DNA from: Actinomycetota bacterium | GTDB taxonomy: Bacteria > Actinomycetota > Actinomycetes > Streptosporangiales > Streptosporangiaceae | Assembly: GCA_019240215.1 (NCBI GenBank) | Contig: JAFAYQ010000041.1 | Coordinates: forward strand, 1 to 63,201 | DNA: 63,201 nucleotides | Direction: 5' to 3' | Part shown: in pieces, positions 56,938 through 63,201 of the stretch | Numbering within the stretch: the stretch's first letter is position 1 | Layout: each line of letters begins with the position of its first letter | Made by a program: the position numbers and the translations under genes | Notes under the pieces: model-generated | What the model saw: the letters and a program-made list of their open reading frames with translations, nothing else | What the model was told of the DNA's origin: nothing | Databases searched by the model: none

Positions 56938-58401
56938 ATGGCCCTGGTGACCCCGGTCGACACCGTGCCGGTGGACCAGCTCGGCCGCGTGCACTTCATC
57001 GGCATCGGCGGCGCGGGCATGTCGGGGATCGCGCGGGTCATGCTGGCCCGCGGGGTTCCGGTCTCCGGTAGCGACGCCGGGTCGGCCCACGTGCTAGCGG
57101 AGCTGGCCGCCCTCGGCGCCGACGTGCACGCCGGTCACGATGCCGCTCACCTGGGCGAGGCCGACACCGTGGTGGTGTCGAGCGCGATCCGGCCCAGCAA
57201 CCCCGAGCTGGCGGCGGCCCGCGAGCGGGACCTGCGGGTGCTGCCGCGGGCGGCGGCGCTGGCCTCGATCATGATCGGCCGCCGGGCCACCGCGGTGGCC
57301 GGCACCCACGGCAAGACCACCACCACCTCGATGCTGACCACGATCCTGCGTGAGTGCGGGGCCGAGCCCGGCTACGTGATCGGCGGCGTGCTGGCCGGGA
57401 CCGGCCGCGGCGCCGAGGACGGGACCGGCCCCGACCTGGTGGTCGAGGCGGACGAGAGCGACGGGTCGTTCCTGATGCTCTCGCCCCAGGTGGCGGTGAT
57501 CACCAACGTCGAGGCCGACCACCTGGACAACTACTCCGGGCTGGACGAGATCCGGGCCGCGTTCGAGGCGTTCACCGGCCGGATCACCCCCGGTGGGGCT
57601 CTGATCAGCTGCGCCGACGACGCCGGGGCGCGCGCGGTGGCCGCCGCCGCCCGCGGGCTGGACATCCGGGTCCGCAGCTACGGGGTGGCGGCCGACGCGG
57701 ACTACCGGGTGACGGAGGTGACCCCGCGGGGGATGAGCAGCACGTTCGTGCTGACGGCCGGCCCGCAGACCACCGACCCGTTCGCGAGCACGGTCACGGT
57801 CGCGGTCCCCGGTCGGCACAACGTGCTGAACGCGGCCGCTGCCATCGCCGCCGCCACCGAGCTGGGCATCCCCGGCCCGCAGGCGGCGGCCGCGCTGGCC
57901 GCCTACCGGGGCGCCCACCGGCGGATGGAGCCCAAGGGCGACGGCGACGGCGTGCGGGTGCTGGACAGCTACGCCCACCACCCGACCGAGGTGGCGGCCG
58001 ACCTGGCCGCCGCCCGCGACCTAGCCGACGGGGGCCGGGTGCTGGCGGTGTTCCAGCCGCACCTGTTCAGCCGGACCCGGATCTTCGCGTCCGAGCTGGG
58101 CGCCGCCCTCGGGCTGGCCGACGAGGCGGTGGTGCTGGACATCTACGCCGCCCGGGAAGACCCCGAGCCGGGCGTGACCGGGCGGCTGGTGGCCGACGCG
58201 GTCCCGGCCGGGCGCGGCCACTTCCGGCCCGGCCCGCTGGCGGCGGTGCCGGCCGTGATCGCCGACCTGGCCAAGCCCGGCGACCTGGTGCTGACGATGG
58301 GGGCCGGGGATGTGACCACGCTCGGCCCGGCGATCGTCGCGGCGCTGCAGGCCCGTGGCGGCCAGCCGCTCCGGCCAGCCACGGAGGAGACCAGCGGGTG
58401 A
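56938..58401 (+). CDS. murC: UDP-N-acetylmuramate-L-alanine ligase
   Basis: 487 residues. Adds the first peptide residue, L-Ala. RVHFIGIGGAGMSGIARVML at the UDP site, ATP loop VAGTHGKTTTTSMLT, VEADESDGSF, NVEADHLDNYSGLDEI, RRMEPKG, DSYAHHPTEVAADL and FQPHLFSRT are all typical. The ATG at 56938 has AGGAGG at the ideal distance; a longer reading upstream is not needed. GTGA overlap with ftsQ. Confidence 0.96.
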   Translation: MALVTPVDTVPVDQLGRVHFIGIGGAGMSGIARVMLARGVPVSGSDAGSAHVLAELAALGADVHAGHDAAHLGEADTVVVSSAIRPSNPELAAARERDLRVLPRAAALASIMIGRRATAVAGTHGKTTTTSMLTTILRECGAEPGYVIGGVLAGTGRGAEDGTGPDLVVEADESDGSFLMLSPQVAVITNVEADHLDNYSGLDEIRAAFEAFTGRITPGGALISCADDAGARAVAAAARGLDIRVRSYGVAADADYRVTEVTPRGMSSTFVLTAGPQTTDPFASTVTVAVPGRHNVLNAAAAIAAATELGIPGPQAAAALAAYRGAHRRMEPKGDGDGVRVLDSYAHHPTEVAADLAAARDLADGGRVLAVFQPHLFSRTRIFASELGAALGLADEAVVLDIYAAREDPEPGVTGRLVADAVPAGRGHFRPGPLAAVPAVIADLAKPGDLVLTMGAGDVTTLGPAIVAALQARGGQPLRPATEETSG

Positions 58402-59261
58402 CCAGACCACCGCGGCCGGGCGGTGAGCCCGGCTCGGCGCCGGCGTCGGTAGCCGAACCGTCCGAACCGTCCGGACCGCCCGGGCGCGGCCCCGGCCACC
58501 GGCCGGACGGAGGTCCCCGGCCGGATGGCGGCCAGCGGCCGCCCCGGCCATCGCTGGCCCGGGCCCGCAGCCCGTGGCGGACCGCGTTCTTCGCGGGGAT
58601 AGCGGTGATCGTGCTGGCGATCGGCTTCGGCTGGGTGCTGTTCGGTTCCAGCTTGATCGTGGTCAAGTCGGTCGTGGTCACCGGCAACCACCTGGTGTCC
58701 GCCAATCAGGTCAGGAGCGCGGCCGGCATCAGCACCGGAGCCAAGATGATCCGGGTCGACACCGGGGCGGCCGCGCACCGGGTCGAGGGCATCAACCAGG
58801 TCCAGTCGGCCACCGTGAGCAAGTCGTGGCCGGACCGCATCGTCATCACCGTGCACGAGCGGACGCCGGCGCTGGCGGTGGCCGAGGGCGCGCAAGGAGA
58901 CCAGTCCGCCGGCTACGACCTGGTCGACCAGGGCGGGGTGGTGGTCGAGTCGGTCAAGACCCGGCCGCCCGGCCTGCCCTTCTACCAGACGTCGGCGGCG
59001 GCCAGCTCGCTGCGGGGCGACCCGTCGGTGGCGGCCGCGGTCACCGTGCTGCACGAGGTCCCGGTGGCGGTGAAGCGGGCGGTGATCGCGGTCTCGGCCA
59101 CTGACCCCGGCAACGTCCAGCTGTCACTGTCCAACGGGGTGACGGTTGTATGGGGCGACACCAGCCGCGCTCAGCAGAAGGCCACCGAACTCACGGCCCT
59201 CATGCGTACGCACGCGAGTTACTACGACGTGAGCGCGCCGGGAACCGCGGTGACGAAATGA
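58398..59261 (+). CDS. ftsQ: Divisome protein FtsQ
   Basis: 287 residues. A disordered Pro/Gly/Arg-rich cytoplasmic segment (about 1-60) precedes one membrane helix (AFFAGIAVIVLAIGFGWVLFG). The POTRA domain follows (SLIVVKSVVVTGNHLVSANQ, KMIRVDTGAAAHRV, WPDRIVITVHERTPALAV) and the FtsQ core to the end. It recruits FtsL/FtsB-type proteins. GTG start in the murC stop. Confidence 0.94.
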   Translation: MTRPPRPGGEPGSAPASVAEPSEPSGPPGRGPGHRPDGGPRPDGGQRPPRPSLARARSPWRTAFFAGIAVIVLAIGFGWVLFGSSLIVVKSVVVTGNHLVSANQVRSAAGISTGAKMIRVDTGAAAHRVEGINQVQSATVSKSWPDRIVITVHERTPALAVAEGAQGDQSAGYDLVDQGGVVVESVKTRPPGLPFYQTSAAASSLRGDPSVAAAVTVLHEVPVAVKRAVIAVSATDPGNVQLSLSNGVTVVWGDTSRAQQKATELTALMRTHASYYDVSAPGTAVTK

Positions 59262-59361
59262 CAACAGGGGCGGGACGGCCAGGTCGGCGGGTGTCGCGGA
59301 AACCAGAGCCGGGCCTGGATCAACGGCGCACGACACGCCGCTGGCGCATCCGCGTGGTTAG

Positions 59362-59390
59362 TTGACCCTGATGACCTGCGACCCTACTGT
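59362..59390 (+). promoter_or_regulatory. Candidate ftsZ promoter
   Basis: TTGACC (59362-59367), 17-bp spacer, TACTGT (59385-59390), about 210 bp before ftsZ. It lies in the 340-bp gap after ftsQ. A second possible -10, TAAATC (59420-59425), follows within a motif (CTCTAAATCTCAACCTGAAG) that I remember as conserved upstream of actinomycete ftsZ. Multiple promoters upstream of ftsZ are usual in this group. Confidence 0.6.
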
Positions 59391-59446
59391 CCCTACCAAT
59401 TGCCGGGCAGACAAAACTCTAAATCTCAACCTGAAGGTGAAACCTG

Positions 59447-59551
59447 ATGGCAGGCCAGCTGGTGAACACCAAAACGGCTAATGCCATAGACCGCGAATTC
59501 CGCTTCGCGGTCCGGGTTTCCCGAGCCCAGCGCCACGTTCGGCCGGAATAG
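59447..59551 (+). CDS. 34-codon leader ORF before ftsZ
   Basis: ATG at 59447 follows a good ribosome-binding site (GAAGGTGA, about seven bases of spacing) and opens a frame [20 protein letters not shown]...HVRPE ending at TAG 59549-59551. It stops 50 bp before the ftsZ GTG. The peptide is basic with no membrane segment and I do not recognise it. The ORF spans the hairpin listed next, so its translation could change the fold of the leader. Confidence 0.55.
   Translation: MAGQLVNTKTANAIDREFRFAVRVSRAQRHVRPE
59489..59512 (+). promoter_or_regulatory. Hairpin inside the ftsZ leader ORF
   Basis: GACCGCGA (59489-59496) and TCGCGGTC (59505-59512) are a perfect 8-bp stem with loop ATTCCGCT, followed at once by the small hairpin CGGGTTTCCCG. 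Ribosomes on the leader ORF would melt it. The TTTCC in the second hairpin could also pair with GGAAA of the ftsZ ribosome-binding site. Confidence 0.6.
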
Positions 59552-59601
59552 GCGCCCGGGAACGCAGCAGAGTTATTGACGAGCGGAAAGGTACCCTCCT
59601 C

Positions 59602-61185
59602 GTGGCAGCACCGCAGAACTACCTGGCGGTCATCAAGGTCGTCGGAATCGGCGGCGGTGGCGTTAATGCCGTTAATCGAATGATCGAAGAGGGGCTCAAG
59701 GGCGTCGAGTTCATCGCGATCAACACGGACGCGCAAGCGCTGCTGATGAGCGATGCCGACGTCAAGCTGGACGTGGGCCGGGAACTCACCCGTGGCCTGG
59801 GGGCCGGCGCCAACCCCGACGTCGGCATGAAGGCCGCCGAGGACCACCGCGAAGAGATCGAAGAGGTGCTCAAGGGCGCCGACATGGTCTTCGTGACCGC
59901 GGGCGAGGGCGGCGGCACCGGCACCGGCGGCGCGCCGGTGGTGGCCAACGTGGCCCGCTCACTCGGCGCCCTGACCATCGGCGTGGTGACCCGCCCGTTC
60001 GGCTTCGAGGGCAAGCGCCGGGCGATCCAGGCCGAGGCCGGCATCGAGCGGTTGCGCAGCGAGGTCGACACGCTGATCGTGATCCCGAACGACCGGCTGC
60101 TGTCGATCTCCGATCGGCACGTGAGCGTGCTGGACGCGTTCAAGGCGGCCGACCAGGTGCTCCTTTCCGGTGTTCAGGGCATCACCGACCTGATCACCAC
60201 GCCGGGCCTGATCAACCTGGACTTCGCCGACGTGAAGTCGGTCATGTCCGGCGCGGGCTCCGCCCTGATGGGTATCGGCTCCTCGCGGGGCGACGACCGG
60301 GCGGTGGCGGCGGCCGAGATGGCGATCTCCAGCCCGCTGCTGGAGGCCAGCATCGACGGTGCCCACGGCGTGCTGCTGTCGATCCAGGGTGGTTCCGACC
60401 TCGGGCTGTTCGAGATCAACGAGGCCGCTCAGCTGGTCTCGAACTCGGCGGCGGTGGACGCCAACATCATCTTCGGTGCGGTCATCGACGACGCGCTGGG
60501 CGACGAGGTGCGGGTGACCGTGATCGCGGCCGGGTTCGACGAGAACCAGATGGGCCGGACCGCGCCCGCAGCCGGCGGCCTCAACACCGCCGCCCTGGAC
60601 GACCGGACGGCCGCGGCCAGCCGGGACAACACCCCATCGCGGCCAGCCAACGGCACGACCGGTTCGTCCGGCCAGTCCAGCGCCGGGGCGAGCGGTTACG
60701 CGGCCAGCTACGGCTCGGCGCCGAGCGCGGCGTCGGCCCGGTCGGCGCAGCCGTCACCGGCCGCTACCCAGCCCAGCCCGGCCAAGGCCGGCGAGCAGAC
60801 CATGCCGTGGTTCGCGGCCAGCGAGGCCGGGCCGGAGCCCAGGTCGGTGGTGGCGGGCAGCGTCATCGAAGACAGCGAGCCGGCTGCTCCGCCGGTGGTC
60901 AGCGCCAGTGAGCTGGCCGCCGACAAGCCGGCCGAGACGGCCGACGTGACCGTCAACGACCTGCCCGCCGACGCCACCGATGACGACACCGGCGACCACG
61001 AGCCCCCAGCCAGCGAGACGGCGGGCGGCTCCGGGGTGGCCAGCAACGGGTCGGCGGCGGAAAGCGCCAGCGGGAACGGCAGCAACGGGTCGGCGGCGCG
61101 GGTGTTCGACGTGGCCACCACCCGGCGGCGGCCGGTCATCTTCGAGGAAGATGACGACCTGGACGTGCCCGACTTCCTCAAGTGA
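59602..61185 (+). CDS. ftsZ: Cell division GTPase FtsZ
   Basis: 527 residues. The tubulin-like GTPase domain runs to about residue 315: [35 protein letters not shown] (tubulin signature), [33 protein letters not shown], then [26 protein letters not shown] linker of about 190 residues rich in Ser/Ala/Gly, longer than usual, leads to the C-terminal peptide [11 protein letters not shown] that binds SepF. GTG start with GGAAAGG upstream. Confidence 0.97.
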   Translation: MAAPQNYLAVIKVVGIGGGGVNAVNRMIEEGLKGVEFIAINTDAQALLMSDADVKLDVGRELTRGLGAGANPDVGMKAAEDHREEIEEVLKGADMVFVTAGEGGGTGTGGAPVVANVARSLGALTIGVVTRPFGFEGKRRAIQAEAGIERLRSEVDTLIVIPNDRLLSISDRHVSVLDAFKAADQVLLSGVQGITDLITTPGLINLDFADVKSVMSGAGSALMGIGSSRGDDRAVAAAEMAISSPLLEASIDGAHGVLLSIQGGSDLGLFEINEAAQLVSNSAAVDANIIFGAVIDDALGDEVRVTVIAAGFDENQMGRTAPAAGGLNTAALDDRTAAASRDNTPSRPANGTTGSSGQSSAGASGYAASYGSAPSAASARSAQPSPAATQPSPAKAGEQTMPWFAASEAGPEPRSVVAGSVIEDSEPAAPPVVSASELAADKPAETADVTVNDLPADATDDDTGDHEPPASETAGGSGVASNGSAAESASGNGSNGSAARVFDVATTRRRPVIFEEDDDLDVPDFLK

Positions 61186-61198
61186 CCGACGGTCTTCG

Positions 61199-61996
61199 GT
61201 GAGCGAGGCCGCCGAGCCCGCTGACGAGGCTCGCCGGGCCGAGCTGGCGGACCGGCTGGCGCAGGTCTGGGAGCGGATCGAGGTGGCCTGCCTGGCCGCG
61301 GGCCGGTCCCGCGACGAGATCACGCTGATCGCGGTGACCAAGACCTTCCCGGCGGCCGATGTCCGGTTGCTGTATGAGCTCGGCCAGCGGGACTTCGGGG
61401 AGAACCGCGACCAGGAGGCGGCCCCCAAGGCCGAAGCCTGCGCCGACCTGGCCGGCCTGCGCTGGCACTTCGTCGGGCAGCTACAGACCAACAAGGTGGC
61501 CAGCGTCACCCGCTACGCGGACGTCATCCACTCGGTCGACCGGCTGCGGCTGGTGCGTTCGCTCGGCCAGGCCGCCCGGCGCCACGAGCGGGTGATCACC
61601 GCGCTGATCCAGCTGAGCCTGGAAGGGCCGGACGGCGACCCGGGCCGGGGCGGGGCCGCGCCGAATGAGGTGCCCGAGCTGGCGGAGGCGATCGCGGCCG
61701 AGGAAGCCAGCGACGCCGGCGACGCGGCCGGGACAAATGAGACTAATGCCACAGGTGGATCGGCTGGGGGCCTGCGCCTGGGCGGGGTGATGGCGGTCGC
61801 GCCGCTCGGCGTGCCCGCGGCCGGTGCGTTCGCCGGGCTGGCGGCCGGTTCGGCCGCGGTACGGGCGGTCAGGCCTGCGGCGACGATGATTTCCGCGGGT
61901 ATGAGCGCCGATCTGGAACAGGCCGTCGAAGCTGGTGCGACACACTTGCGAATTGGTACGGCGTTGCTCGGCGATCGGAGGCCTCGTGTCATGTAA
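61199..61996 (+). CDS. PLP homeostasis protein (YggS/YlmE type) with a short insert
   Basis: 265 residues. Typical parts: the PLP Lys in LIAVTKTFPAADVRLLYELG, FGENRDQEAAPKAEACADL, WHFVGQLQTNKVASVTRYADVIHSVDRL and MISAGMSADLEQAVEAGATHLRIGTALLG. About 22 residues (EEASDAGDAAGTNETNATGG) sit between EAIAA and LRLGGVMAVAPLG, where other members have no insert; they use AT-rich codons. GTG start 13 bp after ftsZ, in the place of pgeF. Confidence 0.9.
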   Translation: MSEAAEPADEARRAELADRLAQVWERIEVACLAAGRSRDEITLIAVTKTFPAADVRLLYELGQRDFGENRDQEAAPKAEACADLAGLRWHFVGQLQTNKVASVTRYADVIHSVDRLRLVRSLGQAARRHERVITALIQLSLEGPDGDPGRGGAAPNEVPELAEAIAAEEASDAGDAAGTNETNATGGSAGGLRLGGVMAVAPLGVPAAGAFAGLAAGSAAVRAVRPAATMISAGMSADLEQAVEAGATHLRIGTALLGDRRPRVM

Positions 61997-62028
61997 TGTC
62001 CCTCGCGTGAGCCTCCAATGGGCTTGCA

Positions 62029-62042
62029 GCACGGCAGCGTGC
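62029..62042 (+). promoter_or_regulatory. Small stem-loop after the yggS-type gene
   Basis: GCACG-GCAG-CGTGC is a perfect 5-bp stem with a 4-base loop, 33 bases after the stop at 61996. It lacks a T-run. It might be part of a leader for sepF. Confidence 0.3.
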
Positions 62043-62046
62043 GGGA

Positions 62047-62151
62047 ATGAATTCGCAGTCGGAGTTGCGGGGGGTTCCGGAAGGTGAAACTTCCGGTGCT
62101 AGCGCCGGGGGGCTGCCAGACAGGCACGACGGAGGACTGACGGATGCCTAG
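62047..62151 (+). CDS. 34-codon ORF overlapping the start of sepF
   Basis: Frame [20 protein letters not shown]...GGLTDA from ATG 62047 to TAG 62149-62151, running 8 bp into sepF (start 62144). It has no strong ribosome-binding site (GCGGG only). It contains the hairpin CCGGAAG-GTGAAA-CTTCCGG at 62077-62096. By chance or not, it has the same length as the ftsZ leader ORF. It may be a leader that couples to sepF, or noise. Confidence 0.3.
   Translation: MNSQSELRGVPEGETSGASAGGLPDRHDGGLTDA
62077..62096 (+). promoter_or_regulatory. Stem-loop upstream of sepF
   Basis: CCGGAAG (62077-62083) and CTTCCGG (62090-62096) are a perfect 7-bp stem around GTGAAA. It ends 47 bases before the sepF ATG and 34 bases before its GGAGG. 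It could be a regulatory hairpin or a transcript stabiliser. Confidence 0.4.
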
Positions 62152-62641
62152 CGCAATGCGCAAGATGGCGGTCTACCTCGGCCTCGTGGAGGACGATCAC
62201 CGCTACCAGGACGGGTACGAGTCGTACGAAGAGTACGAGGAGTACGAAGAGCAGCCAGATCGCTTCGACGGGCCGGACGACCTCGACGGGCAGCCGGGGC
62301 CGGGGCAGAACGGTTTCCTGTCGTCGCCGGTGCGCACCGAGAGCGCCCGGCAGACGACCGACCTCGCGCGGATCACCACGCTGCACCCTCGCACCTACAA
62401 TGAAGCACGTACCATTGGGGAGCACTTCCGCGAGGGAATCCCCGTCATCATGAACCTGACCGAGATGGTCGACAGTGACGCAAAACGTCTGGTCGACTTC
62501 GCGGCAGGCCTGATCTTCGGACTGCACGGGAGCATCGAACGGGTGACCAACAAGGTCTTCCTGCTCTCTCCCGCGAACGTCGACGTGACGGCTGAGGACA
62601 AGGCTCGTATCGCGGAACGTGGGTTCTTCAACCAGAGCTAG
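62144..62641 (+). CDS. sepF: FtsZ membrane anchor SepF
   Basis: 165 residues. The N-terminal amphipathic helix ([17 protein letters not shown]) binds membrane, a Glu/Tyr-rich linker ([13 protein letters not shown]) follows, and the SepF core ends the protein: [65 protein letters not shown]. It binds the FtsZ tail. ATG at 62144 with GGAGG eight bases upstream; a second ATG at 62156 is possible. Confidence 0.96.
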   Translation: MPSAMRKMAVYLGLVEDDHRYQDGYESYEEYEEYEEQPDRFDGPDDLDGQPGPGQNGFLSSPVRTESARQTTDLARITTLHPRTYNEARTIGEHFREGIPVIMNLTEMVDSDAKRLVDFAAGLIFGLHGSIERVTNKVFLLSPANVDVTAEDKARIAERGFFNQS

Positions 62642-62717
62642 CGGACTACCGGTGACGGTGTGATACGGATCAGCCACGAAGCGATCGACGGGGCGCAACC
62701 CAGGCTAGGAAGCGGCC

Positions 62718-63005
62718 ATGGGCATCCTTAAGGTCGTCCTGTACTACGTTCTGACCATCTACCTGGTCATCCTGATCGCCCGGATGGTCGTCTCGTGGAT
62801 CCAGATGTTTGCGCGGCAGTGGGTGCCCCGGGGGATCATCCTGGTGCTCGCTGAGGGCATCTTCACAGCCACTGATCCACCACTAAAATTTCTACGTCGC
62901 TACATACGCCCCCTGCGCATAGGTACAGTAGCCATTGATCTCAGCTTCATGGTGCTGTTCATTGTGATCTTGATCCTGTTGGACGTAGTAGTACCAAGGA
63001 TCTGA
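62718..63005 (+). CDS. YggT-family membrane protein
   Basis: 95 residues with two membrane helices ([21 protein letters not shown] and [21 protein letters not shown]) and the conserved loop [18 protein letters not shown] between them. Function unknown; it accompanies sepF and divIVA in actinobacteria. AGGAAG lies before the ATG. Bases 62880-62940 use AT-rich codons (CTA, AAA, TTT, ATA) unlike the rest of the gene. Confidence 0.92.
   Translation: MGILKVVLYYVLTIYLVILIARMVVSWIQMFARQWVPRGIILVLAEGIFTATDPPLKFLRRYIRPLRIGTVAIDLSFMVLFIVILILLDVVVPRI
62962..62991 (+). promoter_or_regulatory. Possible divIVA promoter inside the YggT gene
   Basis: TTGTGA (62962-62967), 18-bp spacer, TAGTAG (62986-62991), 64 bp before the divIVA ATG. 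It overlaps the last codons of the YggT gene. The repeated GTAGTACC at 62986-62994 and 63010-63018 may matter for control. Confidence 0.35.
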
Positions 63006-63054
63006 TCGGGTAGTACCGTCTGAGCATCACAGCCAAGCGCGCCGAGGAGACATA

Positions 63055-63201
63055 ATGCCGCTGACGCCCGCGGATGTGCGGAATAAGCAGTTCAGTACGA
63101 CCAGGCTCCGGCCCGGCTACGACGAGGAAGAGGTCGACGCCTTCCTCGACGAGGTCGAGGCCGAGCTCGACCGGCTGATCCAGGAGAACGAAGAGCTCCG
63201 G
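63055..63201 (+). CDS. divIVA: DivIVA/Wag31 polar growth protein, 3' end outside window
   Basis: First 49 residues only. [38 protein letters not shown]... is the conserved DivIVA N-terminus: the membrane-binding crossed loop (Phe and basic residues) and the beginning of the coiled coil. In actinobacteria it marks cell poles and drives polar growth. GAGGAGA lies five bases before the ATG. Confidence 0.96.
   Translation, partial: MPLTPADVRNKQFSTTRLRPGYDEEEVDAFLDEVEAELDRLIQENEELR

Overview
The window is about 63 kb of very GC-rich chromosome from an actinomycete (class Actinomycetes, phylum Actinomycetota). The pointers are GTG starts and 4-bp ATGA/GTGA gene overlaps throughout, an F420-type LLM oxidoreductase, a DUF3040 protein, SepF and a DivIVA/Wag31-type protein instead of Min proteins, MraZ boxes, and a MurE with a DNPR meso-diaminopimelate motif. 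I cannot name the genus from sequence alone. Both ends cut through genes: def is cut at the left edge and divIVA at the right edge.

Layout. 0-4.6 kb: def-fmt-rsmB, a convergent DUF2786 gene, and rpe. 4.6-13.4 kb: an accessory block with an XRE regulator and SDR reductase, a GNAT enzyme, a TetR regulator divergent from a FAD monooxygenase with a clear operator between them, a sugar-nucleotide-type epimerase, an acyl desaturase, and a coupled HAD hydrolase/aromatic hydroxylase pair. 13.5-18.6 kb: soluble transhydrogenase sthA, an FMN riboswitch, ribE-ribBA-ribH and hisG, with neither ribD nor hisE present. 18.6-25.6 kb: LysE exporter, MobA-like transferase, then a leftward PRMT-like methyltransferase/aldose epimerase/DUF2877 unit, and a two-gene module I do not recognise (23.4-25.6 kb). 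26-36 kb: SseB, prepilin peptidase, aroC-aroK-aroB-aroQ and a second shikimate kinase in one overlapping operon, an F420 oxidoreductase, an ECF sigma factor with a membrane partner, then pepQ-like/efp/nusB. 36-44.3 kb: a membrane protein, methyltransferase-dinB, DUF3040, and a leftward MoxR-DUF58-transglutaminase operon. 44.7-63.2 kb: the division and cell wall (dcw) cluster mraZ-rsmH-ftsL-ftsI-murE-murF-mraY-ftsW-murG-murC-ftsQ-ftsZ-yggS-sepF-yggT-divIVA.

How it works together. The dcw cluster makes lipid II (MurE, MurF, MraY, MurG, MurC) and the divisome (FtsL, FtsI, FtsW, FtsQ, FtsZ, SepF). It has several oddities: murD and pgeF are missing from their usual places, MurG carries a tail of about 250 disordered residues, and a 34-codon leader ORF with its own Shine-Dalgarno sequence and an internal hairpin precedes ftsZ. 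MraZ probably represses its own promoter through four TGGRG boxes spaced by exactly 10 bp. A second set of boxes in the opposite orientation faces the MoxR operon. The riboflavin operon is under FMN control, and the aro operon covers the middle of the shikimate pathway.

Everything here was read by eye from sequence and translated ORFs. No database search or folding program was run, so family names rest on motif recognition.
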